The position numbers and the translations under genes were made by a program. 64,000 nucleotides of DNA from Marinoscillum sp. MHG1-6 (GTDB lineage: Bacteria; Bacteroidota; Bacteroidia; Cytophagales; Cyclobacteriaceae). Location of the stretch: assembly GCF_024714475.1 (NCBI RefSeq), contig NZ_JAMZMI010000002.1, positions 310,001 through 374,000 on the forward strand, read 5' to 3'. Position 1 is the stretch's first letter. Each line of letters begins with the position of its first letter. The notes beneath the pieces are model-generated. The model saw only the letters and a list, made by a program, of their open reading frames with translations, made no database searches and had not been told where the DNA came from. Shown here piece after piece: positions 52,952 through 62,671 of the stretch.

Positions 52952-53215
52952 ATGAAATCGTTTTTCTCATTCATCTTAGGATTGGCCGCCGGACTTGGAA
53001 TTGCCTATTATGCCGACCCGAAAGGGAGCCAGGCAAAGCTGAAAAAGCTTGAAAAGGAATTAAAGAAGAATAGAAAAGTATTGGATCAAAAACTGGATGA
53101 ATACAAATCCATGTACAATGGTGTTGTTGATAAATATGCAAAATCATCCAAGGACCTGATTGAGTCAGCCAAAGGGACCGTTGAAAACGTTAAAAAATCC
53201 GTGAAAGCCCATTAA
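52952..53215 (+). CDS. Small YtxH-like envelope protein
   Basis: 87 residues: one N-terminal membrane segment (FFSFILGLAAGLGIAYYADPKGSQ, the G-x-x-x-G/APxSG-like YtxH pattern) and a Lys-rich coiled-coil tail. Likely a stress or envelope-associated small protein. No catalytic motif. Confidence 0.6.
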   Translation: MKSFFSFILGLAAGLGIAYYADPKGSQAKLKKLEKELKKNRKVLDQKLDEYKSMYNGVVDKYAKSSKDLIESAKGTVENVKKSVKAH

Positions 53216-53302
53216 GCTTTCCGGATCATTAGAGGGTAAAGCAACTGAAAAATGCAGTGTCTTGTTCTTTGAGTATTCTTATGTTTGATCAACATTCAAA
53301 GA

Positions 53303-54202
53303 ATGAAACTAATGTTTTCACTGTTCTACCCTTTTTTTCTTCTCTCCTTACTTTCCTGTCAACCCGCTGGAGAGCAACTTCAAACGGACACCAATCCTTA
53401 CGAAGAACAATTAAAGGCTTATTGGTATAACGGAGAGGCAGAGCTCACTTCCTATCAACTACAACAGGCCAGATATGGCGAGATCAGAGATGGGCATGCT
53501 GTGCACATTTTCGTCACTGAAGATTTCTCTTCTAAAACCTTTACCAAGGCCGATCAACCGGCGCCGGAAAATGTTTCGGTCCTTAAGCTCAACTCCACCC
53601 GCAAATTTGTCACCGGAATCTATCCTTATTCGATGATGACGAGTACCTTTTTCCCCTTTCCAAACGGGGAAAACTCATTGAAGATATCAACCTCTAGCCA
53701 GGAATGGTGCGGTCATACCTATATGGAATTACTGGACCAACAAGGGTTTCAAATTGCGAACCATTCCTATTTTCAAAGTGAATCCAAAAAATCTATCAAC
53801 CTGGATAAAGCTTTACTAGAAGATGATCTTTGGTCAATGATTCGTATCAATCCTGATGCGCTCCCTATTGGGAAAATGCAATTAATCCCCTCTTTTACGT
53901 ATATCAGATTGTCACATCAAGACCTGAAAAGTTATCAGGCCGACATCAGTATTGTGAAGGACGAAGACTCTCATACCCTATCGATTAATTATCCGAATCT
54001 GGAAAGAACCCTGATGATCACCTTTGAAAAGCAATTTCCATTTCAAATCACCGAATGGACGGAGACTTACTATAGTGGATGGGGAGAAAACAGGAAGCAA
54101 CTGACAACTACCGGAACACTGATGAAAACTATTCGAACAGACTACTGGACCAAGAACCACGTAGCTGATAGTGTTTGGAGGGAGAAACTAGGTTTGGACT
54201 AG
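53303..54202 (+). CDS. Conserved lipoprotein, function unknown
   Basis: Signal peptide with lipobox LLSC (from ATG 53303; the frame opens at TTG 53285). The ~275-residue body is beta-rich with ELTSYQLQQARYGEIRDGHAVHIFVTEDFS, KFVTGIYPYSMMTSTFFP and TSSQEWCGHTYMEL. The pattern recurs in Bacteroidota hypothetical proteins, sometimes mislabelled as septum-formation inhibitor Maf, for which I see no support. Function not inferred. Confidence 0.65.
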   Translation: MKLMFSLFYPFFLLSLLSCQPAGEQLQTDTNPYEEQLKAYWYNGEAELTSYQLQQARYGEIRDGHAVHIFVTEDFSSKTFTKADQPAPENVSVLKLNSTRKFVTGIYPYSMMTSTFFPFPNGENSLKISTSSQEWCGHTYMELLDQQGFQIANHSYFQSESKKSINLDKALLEDDLWSMIRINPDALPIGKMQLIPSFTYIRLSHQDLKSYQADISIVKDEDSHTLSINYPNLERTLMITFEKQFPFQITEWTETYYSGWGENRKQLTTTGTLMKTIRTDYWTKNHVADSVWREKLGLD

Positions 54203-54376
54203 AGGGCCCTTTGCTGCTGTTGGCTTTTGGCCATTAGCCTGATCGCGTCACCAAGCAACCGCCAGCTTGCAACACAGGACAGCTTATTGACTTTACTGAA
54301 ACTCACACTGCCGCCAGTTTGCAACTGGTGGCGTCAATCCAAAAATAGCACTCCATCATTCCACTTTATTTTATAC

Positions 54377-54410
54377 CAAAAAGCCCCTCTCCATTGCTGA
54401 AGAAGGGGCC
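54377..54410 (-). terminator. Intrinsic terminator after the fasciclin gene
   Basis: On the minus strand GCCCCT (54409-54404) pairs with AGGGGC (54388-54383), followed by a T-run (54382-54378). It lies 24 bases downstream of the fasciclin stop. The preceding 170 bases hold a GCCGCCAGTTTGCAA near-repeat pair at ~54270 and ~54311 but no gene. Confidence 0.8.
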
Positions 54411-54433
54411 AATCCAATCACATAAACAAACTG

Positions 54434-55795
54434 CTATGGCACTAAAACCGCATCAATAACATGGATAACTCCATTGGTAGCTAAAGTGTTTGTACCTGTA
54501 ATAGAAGCCGAGCCATCAATGGTAAGTGTATTGAGGTCAAACGTTAGGGATGCAGAAGAATTAGCTGTACCCAACATATTGGACGCATCAAGTGCGCCCG
54601 CCAAATCTACATCGAACACACGGCCAGGCACCACATGATAGGTTAAGACAGCTATTAGCGTTTCCAAAGGAATATCCGCAAGCGTGTTCCATGATGCCTC
54701 TGAATCCAATAATGCTTGAAATGCTGCATTGGTCGGGGCAAAAACAGTGTACTCTGTTTCGCCGCTTAACACCGTCAATAAATTTTGTTCAGCCGTTCCT
54801 TCATCAGCCGTACGCTGAAGTGCAGCTACCAGCGAGTTGAATTCACCATCCTCTGAAAGTGCGACGGCTATATCCACAATGTTTCCTGAAGGTGGCATTA
54901 ATACATTGTCAAGCACGTGAACTACTCCTGATCCGGACTCCACATCTGTAGCAATAACCTTTGTAGATCCATTAATAAAAACACCATCTCCAGTTACCGA
55001 AAAGTAGATATCTCCATTTAGCGTAGTAGCCATGTTCGGAATGTCGGCAGCCAACACCTTCGATCCAATTACGTGATAACTCAACACATCACCCAACACA
55101 TCCGCACTCAAGCTCGAAACATCAACACCAGCATCAATAAATGCCTGATTATTTGGAGCAAAAATGGTTAGGTTGTCAGTAGTTAATAAGGTTGAAACCA
55201 GATCCGCCTTAACCGCGGCCTCAATAAGCGTTGAATAATTAACATTAAAATAGGCAGGTTCAAGAACAGTATTAACAAACTGTCCAATGTCCCCAGGTAC
55301 GAGCACAGCATCAATGGTATGAATGATACCATTAGAAGCTTCTACATCGAATGGGCTGATAACTGATGCCCCATTTACAGCGATACCGGATTGGGTCGCA
55401 AGATCAATTGAAGCACCATTTAAGGTAGCCAAACTCCCTGCGGTAACTTCTGATGATTCCACAGAGGTATTCAATACATGATAGAGCAAAATCTTCTCGA
55501 GTACAGAGGTAGGAACATCGTCTATACTACTTTGACCTATAGTCGCTAGCAAAGCAGCAAATGCCTCATTCGTAGGCGCAAAAACGGTGAAGTTTCCATC
55601 CCCAGCCAATGCAGCGTCTAGTCCGGTCTTCTCGAGTGCAAGAGCCAGAGAGGTAAAACCATTCGCTTCGGCCAACTCTACAATGTTATCAGAAGGTTCT
55701 GACGAGTTGTTCATATTTTCATCATTGTCATTACATGAAAGCACAACCATCGCAATAGTTAGCATCATAATCCATGAGAGAATTGTATTTTTCAT
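54434..55795 (-). CDS. Fasciclin-domain lipoprotein (three FAS1 domains)
   Basis: From the ATG at 55795 (the frame extends upstream to 55840, before the signal peptide) a lipobox VLSC is followed by three FAS1 repeats, at about residues 33-165, 172-305 and 310-453. Each ends with the H-box-like GIIHTIDAVLVP / GVVHVLDNVLMP / GVIHVIDAVLVP, and each has FTVFAPTN-type strands. FAS1 proteins mediate adhesion, often binding sugars or other cell-surface proteins. Extracellular lipoprotein. Own terminator downstream. Confidence 0.9.
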   Translation of the reverse strand: MKNTILSWIMMLTIAMVVLSCNDNDENMNNSSEPSDNIVELAEANGFTSLALALEKTGLDAALAGDGNFTVFAPTNEAFAALLATIGQSSIDDVPTSVLEKILLYHVLNTSVESSEVTAGSLATLNGASIDLATQSGIAVNGASVISPFDVEASNGIIHTIDAVLVPGDIGQFVNTVLEPAYFNVNYSTLIEAAVKADLVSTLLTTDNLTIFAPNNQAFIDAGVDVSSLSADVLGDVLSYHVIGSKVLAADIPNMATTLNGDIYFSVTGDGVFINGSTKVIATDVESGSGVVHVLDNVLMPPSGNIVDIAVALSEDGEFNSLVAALQRTADEGTAEQNLLTVLSGETEYTVFAPTNAAFQALLDSEASWNTLADIPLETLIAVLTYHVVPGRVFDVDLAGALDASNMLGTANSSASLTFDLNTLTIDGSASITGTNTLATNGVIHVIDAVLVP

Positions 55796-55888
55796 AATTG
55801 TTAATGTTTGATTTGGGGTCCCAACAAGGTGTTGATTCATTTTGTTTAACTTTTTTAATTATTTATTAAACAAAATATTCCCCAGACA

Positions 55889-55924
55889 CAAAAAAGCCTT
55901 CCCCCATTACTGAAGAAAGGCTTT
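55889..55924 (-). terminator. Intrinsic terminator of the 95-residue gene
   Basis: AAAGCCTT (55893-55900) and AAGGCTTT (55917-55924) form the stem, with an A-run at 55890-55895 acting as the minus-strand T-run. It lies 40 bases past the stop of the small gene. Confidence 0.75.
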
Positions 55925-55940
55925 GACTTATCTCTACTAG

Positions 55941-55976
55941 AATATCTTAGGCTACATTAATATCTTAGGCTACATT
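55941..55976. repeat. 18-bp tandem duplication over a stop codon
   Basis: TATCTTAGGCTACATT occurs at 55943-55958 and 55961-55976. The second copy encodes the last residues and stop (NVA*) of the minus-strand gene, the first lies just past it and would encode the same ending. Confidence 0.85.
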
Positions 55977-56252
55977 GAGCGTCTTAATCATATCGACCGG
56001 CCCAAATTGCTTGGTATGTACTACGGTCCCTTTTCCTTTAATAAGGTTGATCTCGGTGCCCGGAAAACCTGTTTCTGTATGCTTGGCAATTACGGCATTG
56101 TAGAAGGTTCTGGCTTGTTCTACGCCCCCTTTACCAAAATCATGTCGATGATCATATTTCTGAACTTTACGTCCAGGAACCACATGATACATGGAAACAA
56201 CAACTGAATATGACGGCTTAAATAAATTAAAGAAATTATCCAGGATTTTCAT
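55965..56252 (-). CDS. Hypothetical small protein
   Basis: 95 residues that I do not recognise. It has no signal peptide or membrane segment. Notable: MYHVVPGRKVQKYDHRHDFGKGGVEQARTFYNAV, with charged and His-rich turns, and a conserved-looking GKGTVVHTKQFGPVDMIKTL. It lies alone between the fasciclin gene and the division cluster, with a terminator on its downstream side. The open frame has reasonable codon use and is probably real. Confidence 0.5.
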   Translation of the reverse strand: MKILDNFFNLFKPSYSVVVSMYHVVPGRKVQKYDHRHDFGKGGVEQARTFYNAVIAKHTETGFPGTEINLIKGKGTVVHTKQFGPVDMIKTLNVA

Positions 56253-56357
56253 GCGAGTACGGTTTGTTTTGAATTAACACTTAAAATTTTAGTGTTTAAT
56301 ACCCAAGTTTAATAAATCGAACGCTTATTTGAAATATAAAATGCATTGAAGAGCAAA

Positions 56358-56390
56358 AAAATAGAGGCCGCACGTTCTTAACGTGCGGCC
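56358..56390 (-). terminator. Intrinsic terminator of the division cluster
   Basis: An 11-bp perfect stem GGCCGCACGTT / AACGTGCGGCC (56366-56376, 56380-56390) with a CTT loop, followed on the minus strand by a T-run (56361-56355). It is 26 bases after the ftsZ stop. Confidence 0.9.
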
Positions 56391-56415
56391 GATCACAGGC
56401 AGAAATATTTGTGAT

Positions 56416-57999
56416 CTAATCTACATTATCGTGCAAATACTTGTTGTTTCCGAGTATTTGATTGTCTTCAGTCAAGTTAAATTTCGAAATGTTTCTATCC
56501 GCAGAATGAGGAACCTGCACGAAGTTGATCTTCTTGCGCTCATAGGCAGGTACATCGAATTTATTTTTATAATCCTGCGCACTGATATCTGTTTTTTGTG
56601 AGCCATTAAGCAATTCTTCTCGCTTTCTGCGCTCTTCCATCAGTTGAACCTTTTTGGAATGAACATCCATGCTCGTCAATTTTGACAGGTCGATAGGATC
56701 TTTTCTTTCCTCCATTTTTGGCCTTTCAAAAACAGAATCCTCCTCTTCTTCCTCCTCAAACTCGAAGTCAAAGTCACTGTCTTCGTCTTCTTCCATCTGA
56801 TCTTCACGCTCCACCGCTCTTTTGATTTCATCTTTCAAAAAATCAAAAGTGAATGGTCGCTCATTTTCCTCCTCCCTGTTATCCTCTTTTGGAAGATCAA
56901 TCTCATCTTCTTCATCCTCTTCCAGGCGATCTTCTGCCGCATTGAAAAGTCTGATTTGACGTGGATTTTCCAGGTCAAAAACCTTCTTACGCTCTACCGA
57001 TTCCGGAGTGCTTTTCTTAGCGATAGGCTTAATTTCCTCATGTGCAAAGCCAGTAGCGATTACCGTTACCTTGATATTTTCACCAAGCTCAGCATCTACA
57101 CCGTGACCGAAGATCACCTCAGCATCATCGCCGGCAAACTCCTGCATGTAGTCAGTAACTTCAGCCAATTCATCCATTTGAAGCTCAGCTTCCTCACCGG
57201 ACATAATGGAGAGCAATATTTTCTGTGCTCCGGTGATGTTCTGGTTGTTAAGCAATGGTGAGTTGAGTGCCTCTTCCGCTGCACGTCTGGCACGGCTCTC
57301 GCCATAAGTTTGTGCAGAACCCATCACGGCCGCCCCGGCGTTCTTCATTACAGTCTTAACATCTTCAAAGTCGACGTTGACATAACCCGGTACGGTAATG
57401 ATCTCAGCGATGCCCTTGGCCGCAGTAGTTAATACGTTATCAGCCTGAGCGAAAGCCTCTCTAATGGCCAGATTGCCAAAAATCTCTCTGAGCTTATCAT
57501 TGAGTATTACCAGAACTGTATCACAATGCTCCTTAAGTGCAGCGATACCTTCATTGGCCTGGTTCATCTTTTTCTTTCCTTCGAATGCAAATGGAGCAGT
57601 GACGATCCCAACAGTCAGGATGTCCATTTCCTTTGCAACCTGTGCGATAACCGGCGCTGCACCTGTTCCGGTACCACCGCCCATACCAGCCGTAATAAAT
57701 ACCATTCGGGTATCCTCTGCCAGCATCTCGCGAATGTCTTCTTTAGACTCCAGCGCTGCATTTCGCCCCTTTTCAGGGTTAGCACCAGCACCTAAACCTC
57801 CAGTAAGTGACGCACCAAGTTGGATCCTGTTCGGAACAGGGCTGCTTTCCAATGCCTGAATGTCCGTATTACAGACCACGAACTCTACGTCTTTGATCCC
57901 GGAGTTATACATGTGGTTAACGGCATTTCCACCGCCACCACCTACACCTACCACCTTGATGATGGATTTGTGATGTGTGGGTAAATCAAATGAATACAT
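56416..57999 (-). CDS. ftsZ: Cell division protein FtsZ
   Basis: Tubulin-like GTPase forming the Z ring. GTP-binding signature GGGTGTGAAPV near 107-117, N-terminal VGVGGGGGNAVNHM, T7 loop NVDFEDVKTVM. The 527 residues exceed the E. coli protein because of a long acidic, low-complexity linker (about 360-445) and a further Arg/Lys-rich segment, ending in the Bacteroidota tail LHDNVD. Last gene of the division operon, 49 bp after ftsA, with a terminator downstream. Confidence 0.97.
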   Translation of the reverse strand: MYSFDLPTHHKSIIKVVGVGGGGGNAVNHMYNSGIKDVEFVVCNTDIQALESSPVPNRIQLGASLTGGLGAGANPEKGRNAALESKEDIREMLAEDTRMVFITAGMGGGTGTGAAPVIAQVAKEMDILTVGIVTAPFAFEGKKKMNQANEGIAALKEHCDTVLVILNDKLREIFGNLAIREAFAQADNVLTTAAKGIAEIITVPGYVNVDFEDVKTVMKNAGAAVMGSAQTYGESRARRAAEEALNSPLLNNQNITGAQKILLSIMSGEEAELQMDELAEVTDYMQEFAGDDAEVIFGHGVDAELGENIKVTVIATGFAHEEIKPIAKKSTPESVERKKVFDLENPRQIRLFNAAEDRLEEDEEDEIDLPKEDNREEENERPFTFDFLKDEIKRAVEREDQMEEDEDSDFDFEFEEEEEEDSVFERPKMEERKDPIDLSKLTSMDVHSKKVQLMEERRKREELLNGSQKTDISAQDYKNKFDVPAYERKKINFVQVPHSADRNISKFNLTEDNQILGNNKYLHDNVD

Positions 58000-58048
58000 A
58001 ATTTCTGCCTTTTTAGTTTTAATCTTTTAATTCTCTAGTACGCTCTCA

Positions 58049-59344
58049 TTAATAGTCGTCTTTATCATCCAGATCATCAATCAACAGATCTTTGGTCTTG
58101 TCTATGATGCTCTGGAAAAACTTGGTCCCTTTTTTATGTTTTACTTTCAAATTTCCTTTCCCCATTTTCTCCTTGTAGCTGTCCTCGCGAATATCAATAG
58201 CACGGAAGCCGGAAAGCACCAGACCAACAGTAGTGGCATACATTGGGCTTTTCACTGACTCCACCTTGCTCTTACCAAGGTGCTCGTTAGGATAACCGAC
58301 GCGAGTATCGAGTCCGGTCATATATTCGAACAACTGCTGCAAGTTAGTGAGCTGTGACCCACCTCCTGTTACCACAATACCGGCAGCCAGCTTTTTGTTA
58401 AATCCTGACGTGATGATCTCCGTATGGACCATCTCAATGATCTCTTCCATTCTGGCTTCAATCACGTGAGCCAGGTTCTTTAGAGAAATCTCTTTTGGCG
58501 GTCTGTTTCTCAATCCAGGGATCGAAACGATCTCATTAGGGCTTGCCTCCTCGGCTATGGCTCTACCAAATTTGGTTTTGAGCAATTCGGCTTGATGCTC
58601 CATTACCATGCAACCCTGCTTGATATCCGAAGTGATGATATTTCCCCCGAATGGGATTACCGCCGTATGGCGAATGATGTTGTCATAGAAGATCGCAATA
58701 TCCGTGGTACCACCACCGATATCTACCAGACACACACCCGCTTCCTTTTCCTCATCGCTAAGAACAGAAAGACTGGATGCCAATGGCTCAAGAATCAGGT
58801 TCTCAATCTCAAGACCTGCTCTTCGAACGCATTTGTTGATGTTATTGATCGCGTTGGTTTGGGCAGTGATGATATGGAAATCCGCTTCCAGCTTCACACC
58901 TGACATCCCTACAGGATCCTTGATACCATCCTCGTAATCCACGATATAATCCTGTGGCATTACATGAATGATTTCGCTACCCGGTGGGATCACAATACGG
59001 TACATATCGCTCGTGAGTCGGTTGATGTCCTCTACGGTGATCTCATCATCCGTGTCACGGGTGATGGAGCCATGGTGGACTGCACTTTTAATGTGCTGAC
59101 CCGCGATACCAACATTTACCACATTGATATCAATGCCAGACTGGTCGCTAGCTTCTTTGATAGCTTTTTCAATGGCTACTACCGTCTTATCAATATTGGT
59201 GACAATGCCGCGAATCACTCCGTCGGATACTGCCTTACCCATACCCAAGACTTCCAGCTTGCCAAACTCGTTTTTCCTACCAACGATCGCACAGATCTTG
59301 GTGGTGCCGATATCGAGTCCTACGATGATTTTGTCGTCTTCCAT
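58049..59344 (-). CDS. ftsA: Cell division protein FtsA
   Basis: Actin-like ATPase linking FtsZ to the membrane. VGLDIGTTKICAIVG (phosphate 1), CLVDIGGGTTDIAIF (phosphate 2) and GIVVTGGGSQL (adenosine). 431 residues. The C-terminal amphipathic helix (about 405-420, KKGTKFFQSIIDKTKDLLIDDL) is the expected membrane anchor. 49 bp upstream of ftsZ, 91 bp after ftsQ. Confidence 0.96.
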   Translation of the reverse strand: MEDDKIIVGLDIGTTKICAIVGRKNEFGKLEVLGMGKAVSDGVIRGIVTNIDKTVVAIEKAIKEASDQSGIDINVVNVGIAGQHIKSAVHHGSITRDTDDEITVEDINRLTSDMYRIVIPPGSEIIHVMPQDYIVDYEDGIKDPVGMSGVKLEADFHIITAQTNAINNINKCVRRAGLEIENLILEPLASSLSVLSDEEKEAGVCLVDIGGGTTDIAIFYDNIIRHTAVIPFGGNIITSDIKQGCMVMEHQAELLKTKFGRAIAEEASPNEIVSIPGLRNRPPKEISLKNLAHVIEARMEEIIEMVHTEIITSGFNKKLAAGIVVTGGGSQLTNLQQLFEYMTGLDTRVGYPNEHLGKSKVESVKSPMYATTVGLVLSGFRAIDIREDSYKEKMGKGNLKVKHKKGTKFFQSIIDKTKDLLIDDLDDKDDY

Positions 59345-59435
59345 ATTCCTATTTGTTTAGATCACAGCTCTTATCAATAGAATTTCTGCCTGTCACCGCG
59401 ATTGCGGGCTATTGATGTAGGGCTATGGTTTTTCT

Positions 59436-60191
59436 TTAATTACATACTATTTGGTCTTTGAACTTGAGGTTGACGCTACTGTAAGTATTCCAACCCTTGT
59501 TCGGTAAAATCTCCTTATAAAAAAGCTTAAGCTTTCTGAACTTCTTCTCGTAATTATCCGGCATTCCAAAAGCAATCTCCTGTTTGGTCACCTGCGGAAG
59601 CATTACGATCTCACCATCCTTCTCAATCACCAGTTCAGCGATCTGAGCATTCCAAAATTTATCTCTCTGAATAAAGGTCAATAGCTCCAGCAAATCCTCT
59701 CCATATGGAGTTTCTGTTATGTTTTCTTCCCAGTCTAATGTCCTTTCCAGCTCAATGATCGGCACACGAGCCGTTTGTCTGGCAGTTACAGGAAGCAGAT
59801 ATCCTTCTTCATCGATATACCTTCCCGATCCTTCAAAGCCAAGTATCCTCCCAATCGGTTTGGCCTGCTCCACTTTCACCATCAGGTTGCCTTTGATGTC
59901 TTTATACACATCGGCATTTTTAACGAATGGGTGTGATTCAATCCTGAGCTCCAGCTGCTTCAAATCCAGCCTCCCAATAGTGCTACCCAACACATAATCT
60001 GAATCCTGTGCATTCATCATACTGAGTATCTCTGCTTTATCAGTGAAATAGTTTCCGTCCTTCGACTCGATCTCCACCAGCACTTCGCTGATCTTGCGTA
60101 CCGATCGTTTTACACTGGAAAAACCTATCATCACCAACACCAAACCTGCAGTAATCGAATAGATCAATATGTATTTCAATCCCTTTTTCAA
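59436..60191 (-). CDS. ftsQ: Cell division protein FtsQ
   Basis: 251 residues: a single membrane helix near 6-27 (YILIYSITAGLVLVMIGFSSV), a POTRA domain (ISEVLVEIESKDGNYFTDKAEILSMMNA) and a beta domain ending INLKFKDQIVCN-like SVNLKFKDQIVCN. Bridges early and late divisome proteins in the periplasm. Its ATG overlaps the murC stop by four bases. Confidence 0.85.
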   Translation of the reverse strand: MKKGLKYILIYSITAGLVLVMIGFSSVKRSVRKISEVLVEIESKDGNYFTDKAEILSMMNAQDSDYVLGSTIGRLDLKQLELRIESHPFVKNADVYKDIKGNLMVKVEQAKPIGRILGFEGSGRYIDEEGYLLPVTARQTARVPIIELERTLDWEENITETPYGEDLLELLTFIQRDKFWNAQIAELVIEKDGEIVMLPQVTKQEIAFGMPDNYEKKFRKLKLFYKEILPNKGWNTYSSVNLKFKDQIVCN

Positions 60192-61564
60192 CTTGCTGCT
60201 TCTTTAAAGTGATTTCCAATGACCGGCACCAACTGATCTATGTCCCCGGCACCAATCGTAACCAAAACATCCAGATTGGTATTACTCAATTCCTCTATTA
60301 TGTCTTCTTTGGCGACCAGCTTTCGGTCACCGGTATACATCTGATCCAGGATCATTTGCGACGTGACGCCAGGAACAGGCTGCTCTCTGGCCGGATAGAT
60401 ATCCAACATGAAAACCTGATCCGCCTGGTCCAGGCTTTCCGCAAAGCCCTGATAAAAATCCTGTGTACGACTATACAAATGAGGCTGGAAAATCGCAGTG
60501 ATCTTCTTCATTGGATACATGCTCTTCACAGATCTCAGGAAGGCTTTGATCTCAGTCGGATGATGTGCATAATCATCGATATAAATCAGGTTATCCTGTC
60601 TCAAGATGTACTCAAATCTTCTCTTTACACCTTTGTATGATGCAATGGCGTCCTTAATCGTTTCTGAAGGCACTCCCAACTCAATTGCTGCCGTGATCGC
60701 CGCTACTGCGTTTTCAACATTATGGAATCCCGGTACATAAAGCGACAGATCCTTTATGGTGCGCTTACCGTGATAGTTAAAATAGAACACCCCACTGATT
60801 CCCCTCAACGCCTTGGCCTGATAGTCTCCCTGATCGATACCATAGGTGTAGTAAAGATTTTCGAGATACATGTTCACCTTCTCAGCTGCCTTGTAATGGA
60901 TGAGGGTGTGACCCTCCTCCGGAACGAGCTGTAGAAACTTACCGAAAGCCTCTTTCATTTGTTCCTCATCTCCGTAGATATCCAGGTGATCAGGATCGAC
61001 AGAGGTGACAATCGCGTGATTTGGCGACAATCGGTGAAACGAACGATCAAATTCATCTGCCTCAACAACGACTGGTGCATCTTTTTCACCAATAATCAGG
61101 TTAGAATTATAATTGGTCATGATACCTCCAATGAAAGCACTACAACCTTTTTCCGAATGTTTGAGGATATGCGCCACCATGGAAGAGGTGGTTGTCTTTC
61201 CATGCGTACCTCCTACCGCCACGCAGTAATGATCTTTCGAAATCAATCCCAATACCTCCGAACGCTTCAGCACATTGAATTTCTTCTTCTGGAAGAACTT
61301 CAATTCTTCATGAGATGACGGTATGGCCGGAGTATAGACAATCAGCACATTGTCCTTGTCCCTGTATTCCGCAGGAACGTCTTTAAGCTTATCCTCATAA
61401 TGGACCCAAATCCCCTCTTGCTCCAGCTCTGAAGTCAATGGCGTTTTGACACGATCGTATCCCCCGACGCTTTTGCCTCGCTGCTTGAACCAACGGGCAA
61501 TAGCGCTCATTCCGATCCCTCCGATCCCTACGAAATAGACACTATCGAATTTTTCTAACTCCAT
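60188..61564 (-). CDS. murC: UDP-N-acetylmuramate-L-alanine ligase (MurC)
   Basis: Adds L-Ala to UDP-MurNAc with ATP in the cytoplasm. FVGIGGIGMSAIARWF (Rossmann start), GTHGKTTTSSMVAHIL (ATP loop), EADEFDRSFHRLSPNHAIVTSVDPDHLDIYG, DDYAHHPTEIKAFL and DIYPAREQPVPGV are all intact. 458 residues. Abuts murG and overlaps ftsQ. Confidence 0.96.
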   Translation of the reverse strand: MELEKFDSVYFVGIGGIGMSAIARWFKQRGKSVGGYDRVKTPLTSELEQEGIWVHYEDKLKDVPAEYRDKDNVLIVYTPAIPSSHEELKFFQKKKFNVLKRSEVLGLISKDHYCVAVGGTHGKTTTSSMVAHILKHSEKGCSAFIGGIMTNYNSNLIIGEKDAPVVVEADEFDRSFHRLSPNHAIVTSVDPDHLDIYGDEEQMKEAFGKFLQLVPEEGHTLIHYKAAEKVNMYLENLYYTYGIDQGDYQAKALRGISGVFYFNYHGKRTIKDLSLYVPGFHNVENAVAAITAAIELGVPSETIKDAIASYKGVKRRFEYILRQDNLIYIDDYAHHPTEIKAFLRSVKSMYPMKKITAIFQPHLYSRTQDFYQGFAESLDQADQVFMLDIYPAREQPVPGVTSQMILDQMYTGDRKLVAKEDIIEELSNTNLDVLVTIGAGDIDQLVPVIGNHFKEAAS

Positions 61565-62671
61565 TTAGGCAATCATTTTGATTACTTCGTTCGCTATATC
61601 TTTTGACGCATCTACCCGCGCCATTTTTTTAATATTTGTGCTGAGTTGTTCCCTTCTCGCCTCATCCTTTAAAAGCGCATAAACTTCCTTCATCAGCTTA
61701 CTCACCACTTCTTTATCCTTTACCATCACTGCTGCATCACGCTCTATTAAGGCTTTTGCATTGATCGTCTGATGATCTTCGGCTACATTCGGAGATGGCA
61801 CTAAAACACTTGGTTTCCCGGTCAGCATCAACTCTGCGATGGACAAGGCTCCCGCCCTGGAAATCACCACATCAGCCACGGCATAAGCATAATTCATTTC
61901 CTGCAGAAAATCGAACATGCGAATGTTTTCAGCTTCCTCTCCAACACGTTCCAACATTTCATCATAATAGAATCCTCCGGTTTGCCAGATCACCTGGAAA
62001 TCAGATTTTTCCAACGCTTCATAATTCGCCACCAGGCATTCGTTCAGGGTACGAGCTCCAAGGCTTCCGCCCACAATCAGGATCGTTTTCTTATCCTTTG
62101 AGAAGTTGAAGAAGTCATAAGCATCATTTAACTCCTCTTCATCCAACAGGATGGTTTTCCTTACCGGATTTCCGGTCACCACGAGTTTCTCTTTCGGGAA
62201 GTATTTCTCCATCCCTCCATGAGCCACACAAATCTTATCCACCTTTTTGGCTAGTAACTTATTAGTCAGACCGGCATATGAATTTTGCTCCTGAATGAGC
62301 GTTGGTATTTTCTTCTTAGTTGCAGCATAAAGCAATGGTCCACTGGCATAGCCACCTACCCCGATCACCGCATCCGGCTTGAAGCTTCGGATGAGTCCAA
62401 ATGACTTCATCACGCTGGAAATGACTTTGAAAGGAAACATCAGGTTCTGAACCGTCAACTTTCTCTGAAGTCCACTGATCCAAAGGCCAACAATCTCGAA
62501 ACCCGCATCAGGCACCTTCTTCATTTCCATTTTGCCTTTCGCTCCTACAAACAGGATTTCCACATTAGGCAAAAGCTCTTTTAGCGACTGCGCAATAGAC
62601 ACGGCCGGATAGATGTGCCCTCCGGTACCTCCACCACTGATCATTATCCTGTATGTCTTTTGCTCACTCAT
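61565..62671 (-). CDS. murG: UDP-GlcNAc-lipid I N-acetylglucosaminyltransferase (MurG)
   Basis: Membrane-peripheral GT28 enzyme that makes lipid II. GGGTGGHIYPAVSIAQSL at the N terminus, GVGGYASGPLLYAA, VVTGNPVR and RAGALSIAELMLTGKPSVLVPSPNVAEDHQTINA in the donor domain. 368 residues. No gap to ftsW or murC. Confidence 0.96.
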   Translation of the reverse strand: MSEQKTYRIMISGGGTGGHIYPAVSIAQSLKELLPNVEILFVGAKGKMEMKKVPDAGFEIVGLWISGLQRKLTVQNLMFPFKVISSVMKSFGLIRSFKPDAVIGVGGYASGPLLYAATKKKIPTLIQEQNSYAGLTNKLLAKKVDKICVAHGGMEKYFPKEKLVVTGNPVRKTILLDEEELNDAYDFFNFSKDKKTILIVGGSLGARTLNECLVANYEALEKSDFQVIWQTGGFYYDEMLERVGEEAENIRMFDFLQEMNYAYAVADVVISRAGALSIAELMLTGKPSVLVPSPNVAEDHQTINAKALIERDAAVMVKDKEVVSKLMKEVYALLKDEARREQLSTNIKKMARVDASKDIANEVIKMIA

